The notes beneath the pieces are model-generated. The model searched no databases, was not told where the DNA came from, and was given only the letters and a program-made list of their open reading frames with translations. DNA of 43,169 nucleotides from Heterotrichella gracilis (Eukaryota > Sar > Xanthophyceae > Tribonematales > Xanthonemataceae): positions 1-43,169 of the forward strand of contig JAULBX010026830.1 of assembly GCA_032358255.1 (NCBI GenBank), given 5' to 3'. This document shows positions 1-9,900 of this stretch, one piece after another. The first letter of the stretch is position 1, and each line of letters starts with the position of its first letter. The position numbers and the translations under genes were made by a program.

Positions 1-1122
1 TACCAGTCAACCCAAGTAGGCTTATGTAGTCTCGCATCCCTGCTTGATATCAAGGACCCAGACCATACGGTGTAACAGCTGCATGGCAAATGCATCTTTG
101 CCAGTGGTCAAGAGATATGGGGCTAAGGAAGCAGATTTGGCTGCAATGCGCACACAGTGATTGTACTCAGCTGCACTACCAGCTGCTGTGCCATGGCGGT
201 GGCGGTAGCGCCTGTACCTGCCAGGTTGTACAACTGGCGGCGGTGGGGAAGCTTGTCAGTGTGCCATGGAGGAGGTGGTGTGGAATTTCACCGTGCAACT
301 GTTGGCTGAGCTGGCGCACCCAGATTTGGACAACTGGCGTCCACGCGGCATGTGTCACATGATTACTCCCACGGCAGCCTCCTAGGTGACCCGGGGATTC
401 ACATGCATCACGTGCTGGTAAATTTGCCTTCGTTTTCAGCGCTGCACCTGCACCTGCCCCGCGCACAGCTGGACCCCACATGCCGCGGGTGGTGATGCAT
501 GCGACCTGGTTGTGACCAGACCTGCACACCAAAAACAGCTAGCTGGTATCGCTGTCTTCATGCAGCGAGTGCGCGCATATATAAGCGCTTGAACATGCGC
601 GTTAAGAACAGTCTGTACTTTAACGCTAGTCTGCTCATCCCAATTGTGCGCACTCGTGTGGGCCTCACTCGGAGTCGAAGACTTTCTCAAAATCCAGAAG
701 CGACGCCGTCTGACGTTGGAGGTAATACCCAGGGTATATGGTATATATATTCATACTATGTGGGCGCATGAAAAATAGGTGGTGCACTGCACTCACTGGC
801 CAAACAGACCCCGGAAGTGTATGCGCGTGCCTACTGCCAGTGCACCCAAAGGATCAGTGGGACTGACTGTGTGACACGGCGGTGCGCGGCCAGAAACCCA
901 TACCTGTACCCCATACCAACACTCGCTGAACCAAACTTACAAGTAGTCTCTATGCAACCAGAGCTGCCTATAGGTACTGCGCCCATGCTGAGCTGGGTGA
1001 ATCCCTGGTGCCACACTGGCAGTGTGCACGTTTCCACCCTTCTACACCACACCAACACATGAGACACCAGTACTTCCCCAGGACCTGACATACACTCCCT
1101 GTGCACTTGTGCAGGAGCCTCA
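1..1122. other. Region without a recognised gene
   Basis: No exon of either family and no conserved protein was recognised here on either strand. Short open frames exist but are not supported by splice structure or by a second copy. A TATATAAG-type box lies near 577-584 and an AT-rich stretch near 737-753, but I see no coding start that they would serve. The region may be the 3' flank of an upstream gene or spacer. Confidence 0.4.
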
Positions 1123-1294
1123 CCACCGTCTGCAAGCGTCCACCCACACACACAGCGCCCGTGATCCACCGCAAAGACTGCTTCTTGCACCCCCGTCAAC
1201 CACACCACTGCCTCTACCCTAAGGGTCACCCTAGGGTCTAGTAGCTTACTTCAGGGGTCAACAGTTATTATATTTTAATATCTCCCCCGTCACC
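1123..1294 (+). promoter_or_regulatory. Conserved 5' flank of silk-like gene A1
   Basis: This flank matches the flank of A2 at 16150-16340. Shared blocks are CCACC.TCTGCAAGCGTCCAC (1123 onward; 16150 onward) and TCACCCTAGGGT.TAGTA (1226-1243; 16264-16280), ending 50-60 bp before the ATG in each copy. An AT-rich TATTATATTTTAATA stretch lies just upstream of the A1 start. Conservation between otherwise diverged copies points to a promoter or 5' UTR; the transcription start cannot be placed. Confidence 0.5.
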
Positions 1295-4200
1295 ATGTCG
1301 TTCGCCAAACCCACTGCCCTGTGCATGCTCCTACTCGCGCTGCTGGCTTCAGCGCATTGCCACCCAGTAACCTCTGGGATTGGAAGGAAGCTGCGCCAGG
1401 GATCATTAGCCAGCGCCAGCTCCCAGGCCAGCGCCTCTTCTAATGGTGGCAGCGCCTCAGCCACAGCAATCGCCCAGGTACGCTGGTTGGGATGGATTGT
1501 TGCTTGTCCCAGCATAGTGCCCTGTTTAATTGCCAATGGCATTGTGAGCCCTGGACAGAACCTGTGCAACCCTGGGTTTGGGGTATTTGTTAGGGTGTAG
1601 GGTTCAGGGTCTGCCACTGCTAGCTCCCAGGCCAGCGCCTCCTCCAATGGTGGCAGCGCCTCAGCAATCGCCCAGGTAGGGGATCATTCGGATCTACGCT
1701 TGCTGCACTGGACACCCTGATGTTTTTAAAGTTGGGAGCCTACTGCCAGCGGCTCTGTCATTGCATGTGGCCAGGTGCGCCTTAGCAAAGCAACCCCAGG
1801 GATTGCGTTGGCACTGCCGCCCTTTAACTGTTTTTCCCCCTGTCCTGCCCAGGCCGCATCAAGCGGGAACGGCCAGGCCACCGCCCGCGCCACCGCCCAA
1901 GCCATCGCCAACGGCGCCAACACTCAGGCGGTAGCCTCCGCCTTCGCGCAGGCCTTTGGACGTACGTACACATCCATGGCCCCATGGGGCATGTGTGGGA
2001 TCAGCACCCATATTGCATGTTGCCCTACATCATCATGTATTTACTACTATGAGCACCTGCCCATGTTTATCCATGCATGCGGCAGATGCGGGAACTGCCT
2101 CCATGTTGCTAATGTTGCATGGACATATATGATATCAAGTAACATTACTATGCACCTGATAGGCATTACTATGATGTAACTGTTAATGTAAGCGTGCTAC
2201 TAGGCCTATCAGGTAACAATACTTGGCACCATCATTGGGTAGTGCCAGGTAGACTGTAAGTGCCATGGCTACCATGTGAGTGATCATTGATATCATGGCT
2301 ACCATGTGAGTGTTCATTAATAGCATGGCTACCATGTGAGTGATTATTGATATCATGACTACCATGTGAGTGATCATTGATGGCATGGCTACCATGTGAT
2401 TTGCCTCCCGATACCCCCACCAAGCGCTTCCATTTAGAGGCGCTTCCACACCACAGGAGAACCCTAACCCTAAACTCTTTAACACCCTATACCCTATACC
2501 TTAAACAGACTTCCCACAGGCCAGTGCCACCATCACCATCACATGCACCCCCAACACCCCTCTTAAGGTGGCACCCCCCCTCACAGCCTCCTCCCTTTCA
2601 TCACGTGCAGAGGGCTTCGCCCAAGCCAGCGCTGTTGCCTCAGCTGCAGCAAGCGCAGGATCCACAGGCACCCAGGCATATGCGCAGGCCTTTGCACAGG
2701 CGCTGTCCAGTGGAAATGTGAACGCAGCGGCGCAGGTAAGCTCATCCCTCAACCCTCAACCTTGACACCTCAATAGTGTTGTCCAACTGGGACAAGAATT
2801 CAATGGCGCTGGTAGGCGGCTGCATTCTTGATTGCGTGGGGTACAGGTTTAATAGCCAGAGTTTCCAATATACTGCACCCTTATCCCATGTCCAATCTTG
2901 ATAATCAATGATTGCTTCTGGCTAGCACCTGCTTGTTATCACATGACCCCATTGACTTGGGTTTATGGAGTTATGAATACAGTTCTTAGGCACCTCGTAA
3001 CTCAATCCCTTCCTCCCGCAGGCCCTTGCAGCCGCATGCGCCCAGGGCGGTGCGGTGGCTCAGGCAAGTGCCCAGGCCCTGGCTAGCTTTGCCTCAGGAC
3101 CCCAACAGTGCCAGACTGTGCAGAACACCGTGGCAGGTAGGTGGTGACAGGGCACAGCCCTGGAACATGAAACCTAGTAATAAAACCCTAAAAATGGTGC
3201 CAGGTGAGCAATGACCCGGCGCGGCGCTGGTTGTCATGACTAGCATGCTTGTGCAAGGCTGGCTGCTGACCTGGGTGTACTACCGAGATGCATGCAACCA
3301 AAAACCCTAGAATCTAAATTTGCCATCCCCATTCTTGCAGCTGCCCAGTCTCTAGCCACCGCCCAATCCCAGGGAGGCAACTCCCAGGCTAGCGCAAGCG
3401 TAATTGCCACAGCCACAGCAGACGCGCTCAAGAAATGCTTCCCAACCCAGGGGGGCCAGAGCACCGCAATCGCGCAGGCAACATCACAGGCATCCTCGCA
3501 GGGGGGGAGCGCGTTTGCCAACTCCAACTCACAGGTGGGGGTCCTGGGCGAGTTTAGGGTTTGGGATTAGGTTTTATAGTTTAGGATGTAGGGTTTGGGG
3601 TTTGGGAGCCATGTCACAGGCGTCCTCACTGGGGGGGAGCTGTATTGAGGCATTGCTTTGGATCCTGCCTTGCACTGGCATGCTTTGGGATGTGCGGTAC
3701 TGGTGCTATGGTGTGCAGCCCATGTGTAGGGTTTAGGGTTTGGCTGCCCTGGTCAGCGCAGCAGCCAGTAATGCACCTCCAATTTGAAACTCAATGCTGA
3801 TCCTCCTCATGCCTTCCTCCCAGGCCACCACCACCGGCAGCGGTAGCGCGCAGGCCACCTCCATCGCCAACGCAGTGTCCAGTGGGGGCCAGGCGGCAGC
3901 CAATGCAGTGAGCCAGGCTCTGGCACAGGGAGGCGGCAGCGCACAGGCTGTGTCAAACGCCTTTGCACAGACCTTTGGACGTAAGTGGGAGGGACATTCA
4001 CCCCTGATAACCCTACTTAGTTCCTAAAGCCTGACTGCTACCCATCGGAATAAATGGTGACGAGCAATCTTCTAAGTATACTGCGCAGTTGTTGCCATCG
4101 GAGTAATTTTGCTGCGCCGCATTAATAATTTACTTGTTAATTAATTAAATTTACAGCTCAAGACGGCCACCAATTGTATGGTATCACATGCATTGTTGTT

Positions 4201-5555
4201 GCATCTGTCTTGTCAATAAGCAGTTGCCATGGCAATATCTGTCAATGTTTTGTAGGCTCATTCTGCCAAACGGTTGGTTGCATCACCGCATTCAAATGCG
4301 CATGTTAATCATTATTTAAACATCGACAATTGAGTGTATATACCCTCAATTATATAATCGAGGTTCAAAGAACCCACACCCTTGCCCCCACTCATGCAGA
4401 GGGCTTCTCCAGCGCCAGTGCATCCGCCCATGCCGCCGCCAATGGGGGCCAAGCCGCCGCCACCTCATACCCACGGGCAGCCAAAATATGGTCGTATCAC
4501 AGCATGCTTATAACTATTTGAATTGTTACTTGCTTTGCTGAAAATTTCAACGGTAATATAATCAGCTTCAAAACACCCCTTCCCGCACTCATGCAGAGGG
4601 CTTTTCCAGCGCCAGCGCCTCCGCCCAGGCCGCCTCTAATGGGAGCCAGGCTGCCGCTACCTCAGACGCACTGGCAGCCAAAATATAGTTGTACCACAGC
4701 ATGCTTACCACAATTGTTATCATCTGCTTGCTGATTCATTCATTAATATTTTAATTGAGCTTTAAAACACCCCTCTCCCCCACTCATGCAGAGGGCTTCT
4801 CCAGTGCCAGCGCATCCGCCCAGGCCGCCGCCAATGGGGGCCAGGCCGCAGCCACCTCATTTGCACAGGCCCTGACACAGAGCCTGGGGGTGGGCGCTAC
4901 CGCCAACCTGAACGCCGCAGCCACCGCCTACGCCGCAGGCATTGCGCAGGGCGGGGCGGTCGCCCAGGCTGCAAGCCAGGCCCTGGCGTCGGCTGCGCCC
5001 CAGATCGGATGCAACGCCCTCACCCAAGTGATTACCCGTACGTGATTTGCACTGTGGTTATAAGGGAATGGGCACGAGTAGCACGAGTGCCTACATACTT
5101 CTTATGACTTTCAATGGCACGCAGTTGTTGCATTGGCTGCTCCAGGTTTTAGGGTTTTGGTGCCCCCAGCGGCGTGCCATTACTACTGCAGATGCCGTGG
5201 GGTTGTGGTTGAATAACATTACTGCTCCAGTGCTGCATAGTTCCTGATGCCAGTGCTTGGTTGCCTGAACCAATGGTATCAAAGCCTGTCCAACATGTTT
5301 ATAAAATACTTCAATTATTGTACAATGTTACAGTATTATACAATCTTATAGTCGTCACACACAAGGAGCTACCAAGTTTTGCTTGCGTGTGCAGAAGCCC
5401 AGGCACTTGCCTTTGCCCAGGGCAACGGGGGCGCGGCAAGCGCCATTGCCCAGGCCAGCGCGAGCGCACTGAGCAACTGCTTCCAGCCCATGTCAGGGGG
5501 CAACTCCATTGCCAGCGCCAATGCACTGGCCCAGGCGGGGACCAGCGGCCGCTAA
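1295..5555 (+). CDS. Secreted silk-like Ala/Gln/Ser/Gly-rich protein A1 (9 exons, 444 aa)
   Basis: Exons: 1295-1477, 1631-1675, 1853-1961, 2611-2735, 3022-3136, 3341-3534, 3824-3980, 4792-5037, 5395-5555. They total 1335 nt and every GT-AG junction keeps the frame. Residues 1-22 are a signal peptide (hydrophobic core LCMLLLALLASA), followed by a basic RKLRQ patch, so the product should be secreted or placed in the cell wall. The rest is almost only Ala, Gln, Ser, Gly, Asn and Thr in patterns such as AYAQAFAQAL and SASASAQAAANGGQ. Two homologous modules are visible: residues 77-257 (exons 3-6) and 258-444 (exons 7-9). Each has an AFAQ[AT]FG box, then QGF, and a Cys pair (C184/C225; C383/C420), plausibly disulfides. 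The end is GTSGR. I do not recognise a named family; composition recalls spidroins, most likely by convergence. A structural fibre, wall or matrix role is inference. Exon structure is well supported by A2 and D3. Confidence 0.85.
1631..1675 (+). repeat. Exon 2 of A1: tandem duplicate of the exon 1 tail
   Basis: This 15-codon exon reads ASASSNGGSASAIAQ and nearly repeats the end of exon 1 (1427-1477) at a distance of 204 bp. The duplicate includes AGCTCCCAG, which encodes Ser-Ser-Gln in exon 1 but acts as the 3' splice site before exon 2. Both copies end CAG|gta. Loss or retention of this exon would not change the frame (45 nt, phase 0 on both sides). Confidence 0.7.
2265..2399 (+). repeat. 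30-bp minisatellite in A1 intron 3, about 4.5 copies
   Basis: Units start at 2265, 2295, 2325, 2355 and 2385 (partial). Each begins ATGGCTACCATGTGAGTG and differs by a few bases. There are no spacers, so this is a simple tandem repeat and not a CRISPR array. Each unit contains a GTGAGT donor-like hexamer inside the intron. Confidence 0.85.
4400..4485 (+). pseudogene. Exon fossil: truncated copy 1 of A1 exon 8
   Basis: After a good CATGCAG acceptor the sequence matches the start of exon 8 (QGFSSASASA.AAANGGQAAATS), then loses the homology and has no donor. It lies 392 bp before the real exon and is followed by another fossil 197 bp later. Use of this acceptor would lead to an early stop, so it should be skipped or is dead. 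Confidence 0.75.
4597..4688 (+). pseudogene. Exon fossil: truncated copy 2 of A1 exon 8
   Basis: A second partial copy of exon 8 begins after ATGCAG and reads QGFSSASASAQAASNGSQAA before it diverges, ending in an in-frame TAG near 4686. It starts 195 bp before the functional exon 8 (4792). The flanking intron sequence is duplicated too, so the unit is exon start plus upstream intron. Confidence 0.75.
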
Positions 5556-6690
5556 TTATGGGACAAGTGGGCGCTAAGTAACACGTTTGCATCAGTGCCC
5601 AGGCACAAGCTTCGGCGATCCCGGATACAAGTTTGTGGGGATTGTGACAAGCTCAAGCTTTTGAGGCGGGTGGCAGGTGGTTTATTGCAGGAGTCATGTG
5701 CTCAGCCATTGGGTTTCAAAGCAACTTTCTGCAAAGACTAGTGTTTTGGATACATGGCCTGCAATGCACTTAGTGCACGATACATGCTGGAGGGCTGTTT
5801 TGGTTGTGTCAGGCCAGGCAGCCTTGTGTGCTTGTGAATTGTGTGGTGCTGCAACGCACTGACCGCCTTACCTTTTTGTGTGGTGAAAATCCTGGCGAAT
5901 TGCTAACTTTGGGTTGCCATGCCGTAATTGGAACCGCTGTCAGTCTAGAGGCATCGTGAACATGATGTGAGTTAATGTGGGCTCTGGATCTGATTCAGCA
6001 GTGAACCTTTTTGAGCTGCTATTTTAAGGATATATATTATAAAATATCCTCAGTTAATTCAATCATTTATTATTGACTGCAGAGTACCTTGCAAGGTGGT
6101 GACAATTTTTATATGTCCACAGTTTGTTTCCGGTTATTTCGAAAGCAGTATCCATGTATGTATTGCGATTGGTGATTGTGTGTGTAATCTTGCTGTGTTC
6201 TGAACCTGGCTGTAACGATGGGCGCCTTTGTTGCATTGTTGAGCAAAGGTATGTGCAGTTGCTATATATGCCGCCAAATTATCTCTGGCGTTAACTCCGC
6301 CAAACTAAGTCCGGCGTTAAACTCCGCCTCTGGCGTTTGTTTTATTTGGTATGACCTGACATTCATCTGATAACCCCAAGGTAACACACCCATTTCCTGG
6401 CCTCCACCAGTTGACCACGGGTGTGGAGGGGGTGGGGCTAGGGTGGCCAACTCAAGCTTGATCACACCGTCTCCCTTTATCAAAAGGAAGGATATATCAC
6501 CGATTGATCGATCGAATAATCCAATTGATTGGGCTTTTATTAAAAGTGTGGGATATCTATATTCGGGATTATCATCGGGATTAGGGCAGTCCTCCAGGGT
6601 CTGCTCAGGATCTGCAGGCTGGCAGTCCTCAAGGTCCACCTCAGGTGGCACCTCAGATTGCGCCTGCGGCTTTATGCTTTCTGCTGCTCT
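5556..6690 (+). other. 3' flank of A1 and spacer to the lipase gene
   Basis: No gene was recognised. The first 700 bp are similar to the flank downstream of A2 (19786-21180, with a large insertion there). The motif TGTGTAATCTTGCTGT near 6179 is kept in both flanks (near 21122 downstream of A2) and contains TGTAA, the usual green-algal poly(A) signal, so it may mark the end of the A transcript; it is far from the stop codon, so this is tentative. An AT-rich inverted repeat (AAGGATAT..ATATCCT) lies at 6028-6050. Near 6268-6345 short GCCGCC/GGCG blocks form imperfect repeats. Confidence 0.4.
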
Positions 6691-6959
6691 GCAGGTTGGT
6701 TGAGCTTCTCAAAGTCAAGGGTTGGTCACCACAGCTCAAGGTTCCAGGTTTAGACAAACCCTCAGTGTCCGTCGCTGAACCTTGAAACCCTGATCAAGCC
6801 CCGAAATCCTCCCGGGACAACAAACACCTCTTAACCAGGCTCGATCTCCTGTGTATCACAACCTCCTTGTCGCCTGCTAAGCCAGCACTCTGTTGCCCAG
6901 GGGCATTCCGTATGGCCCACCTCTAGCACACTCTGGGTCACAACTAGGGTTTGGCACCC
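6691..6959 (+). promoter_or_regulatory. Conserved 5' flank of lipase gene B1
   Basis: About 270 bp before the ATG align with 21545-21834 before B2, including CCCTCAGTGTCC and CGTCGCTGAACCTTGAAACC. The two copies have different short frames here, so conservation looks non-coding. An in-frame TAG at 6945-6947 lies just before the chosen ATG in B1, which supports the start at 6960. Confidence 0.5.
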
Positions 6960-9900
6960 ATGGCGCTCGCCGTTGCTGGGCGTGTCGCACCACCAGCGGC
7001 GTACATTGTCGAGCAGACAGCGGAGATGATCACACAGCTCAATGCAGGCATACCTACTCAAGAGCAAACGAAGCTCTTCTTAAACGTCTACCCCATGGTC
7101 TGTGCCTCATCGTACGTGTACAGTCCCAGCGACGTTGAAGGAGCTCGAGTACGCAACATAGATTTTGGGCAGGAGGTGTGGGTGTTGGCACCACCTACAT
7201 ACCAGCGCACGCATATGGATGGATCGGTGCGCTATGCAATATGGCGCCACGGTGAGCGGGTGATGCTGGCCTTCATGGGCTCAGTGACCACAGAGGACTG
7301 GCTGGTGAACGGGCAAGGGGTGCAGGTGCAGGCACCACGCCCTGGCCAAGCCCCGCCTGGCGAGCCCTGGCAACTGCACCCTGGGTACTATGCTGTGCTG
7401 AAGGAGGAGGCCATCGTGGAGCTAGTGAAAAGGTCACTGGAAGCACTCCACAAAGAGAGTCCCATCACGTCACTTCATGTGACAGGTGTGCAGGAGAGTA
7501 GAAGGAGGTGCCCTGTTGCGCTGTATGAGGGTGTGTGGTACGATAGATGTGGTACTCTGTTCCAGTGTGTGTGGTACGGTGCTTGTGTGAGTGTGTGTGA
7601 TACGGTGGGTGGCCTTTGTGATTGTGTGCTCGGCCAGTTGTCCAGTATGTATGAGCCACCGTTGAGGATGGTGCCTTGGCACCTGTATCCGACAGCACTC
7701 GTTGCCAGTAGACCAGGTCCCTATGAATTACTTCTTTGCAACCTCATCGTTGCGCTTGGTTGGTTTCTGCTTGCACTTCTGGCCACAAACGACGTGGGCA
7801 CCTGCATGCTGGAAATGTGTCCACAATTACATATATGATGTAACTACTGACACTAATTACGCAGACACTGATTTTACAGGCTGGCGGTGCACTTAGCTCA
7901 CATGCTTTTGTGTGGTGTGGTCTTGACTTGATTACTGCGTGCAGGGCACTCTCTGGGCGGAGGCTTGGCGCAGTGCCTGACCCTGCTGCTGCTCAAGGAT
8001 GGCAGCAAACAGATCAAGGGGTGGCTGCAGAAGGGAGGCCTGGCGACGTTTGGTACGCACTCCATCAATTGTGTCAGATCATGGCTGGATAGTGTTGATG
8101 GTTTTAGGTTCCTGCTGTGGAACACGCTGTCACTCAACGTGGCAGGAATTTACCTCAGTGTAATCATCCAGTGTGATTGCCAGTTGTCTCCATACCTACC
8201 TACAGCGTGACCCAAATACTTTGGTATATTGCACTCTTTACGAGGCTGCTGGTGTGTGGATGGTGACTTAGTGTAGGGCATACAGTCTAGCTTGCAGTGC
8301 AGAGCACTGCATGGCTCCTCAAATGCAGAGCAATGGCAGAAATGGTGAGCCCATTTCCATTGCGTGCTGGAGCACGCTGTCCATTTCATCATGGAACCTC
8401 GTTTGTTTTCGCAGGGTCCCCATTCGTGGTCATGGCGCCACCAGGGAAGACACGTACGGCCGCTTTGAAGGCCCTCGACAAGCTCCTGTATGGGTGCGGC
8501 AACAAGTGACCTTTCAATACTTGAACACATACACATATATTTAGCTACTCGGTTGGATACACGCATACCTGCAAAGTAGTCAGTCTGGCCCATGCGCCAA
8601 GCAGTTCTTTCCTGGCATCTTGAGGACATTGGTCAATATACGTACAACGGACAGTGTAGACAGTGGCAAGATGTTGATAATATCTTTGCATCCAGCCAAC
8701 TTGCTTAGTGTAATTTAAATGTGTATGACAGTGTTGACCTTTAGTTTGGCAGGTCATACGCACAGCTTCATCTATATGGTGCTCTCTCCTCAGGCTGATG
8801 CTGATGTTTGTTTGTTGCTGCAACACGACACTTCTGCTTGCAATTGTGTACCATGTCTGTCCAAGAAAAACATATGTTGGGTATGCTACGCGGCTGATGC
8901 ATCAGAAGAAATTGATGGCTCAGGCTATGTAGGTATGCTATGCTTATAACATGCCGCGCGGCCTTTCCCACTTGCAGTGGCGTAATGATCCATGCTCAGT
9001 GTTTGTCTCTGGCCTGTGCAGAGTTAATGTGGACCACGTTGTGGCGCCGCTTGACCTTGTGCCACGCCTGCTTGGCCAGAAGCGCGTGCTCGCACCGCTC
9101 ACCGGTGTACTTCTCTGGGTGTTTGGCAAAGCCACCGGCATGGGTAAGGCCATAGTCCCACCGCATAGCCCAGTGCAATGGTTTTTAAATTAGTATGCAC
9201 CTGGAGTTGCTGGATCCGTGCTGCCATGACAATAAAGTTGTATAGTATTGTCTAATTATATTACAGGTTTGACAGTCACATAAAGGGAGCCAACCTGGGC
9301 TCACAACAATGGTGGAGGCGCTCAATACGCTTGACCAAGTTAACCCTGCTTGCTAATTTATACAAATATAACAATAAATTTATGCACACATAGTGAAATA
9401 ATATTTTTTAAGGATAATCTATTATATGCACTACTAATACATATATAGTAGTCTACTATTATATGCGTACATAGGCTTGAAGTTTTCTCTTAATCTTTTG
9501 CCTGTTATCTGCCAGTCCTGGCTGTGGGCTATTGTTTGTCGGCTACCATATTTTGATCGTTTGCCGCAATGTTTGGCAAAGTATGTTTACATTGATATCC
9601 ATAAGTCCTATCTTTATTCACACCTGTGCAGTGTCTGCGGACAGCGTTGATGCCTACTTCCCCATTGGGAGCTACCACCTGCTGGTGGGAGGGATGGTGA
9701 AGAGCGTCACGCGGGACAAGGCGGAGGAGGCGCTTGCCCTTGGCTGGGGGAGGCTACTGACGGCGGTGGTGGCGCAGGCAGGCAATGTCTTTGGCACCCT
9801 GGCCTCCAAGCACCACATCGCCAGCACATACATGCAGCACATCTACCGAGCGCTGCGCTCCACACGCCAGGGTGAGGAGCGAAATTGTTTATTATCCGTG

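Noticed and set aside
90..362. Small Gly/Cys-containing open frame near the left edge
   Set aside because: There is no splice structure, signal peptide or second copy to support it, and an overlapping antisense frame is equally long.
2265..2399. Regular 30-bp repeats that might suggest a CRISPR array
   Set aside because: The repeats are directly adjacent without unique spacers and lie in an intron of a eukaryotic gene; they are a minisatellite.
1295..5555. Possible contamination by a spider silk gene
   Set aside because: Exons are short and phased with many introns, the modules carry Cys pairs and a GR C-terminus unlike spidroin terminal domains, and the neighbouring lipase genes and TTTAGGG blocks fit an algal nuclear genome.
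9281..9360. Possible extra exon in B1 intron 4 (similar block in B2 near 24745)
   Set aside because: The block is conserved and starts GGAGCCAACC, but candidate donors give lengths that break the frame into exon 5, and the direct junction 9143^9632 is in frame.
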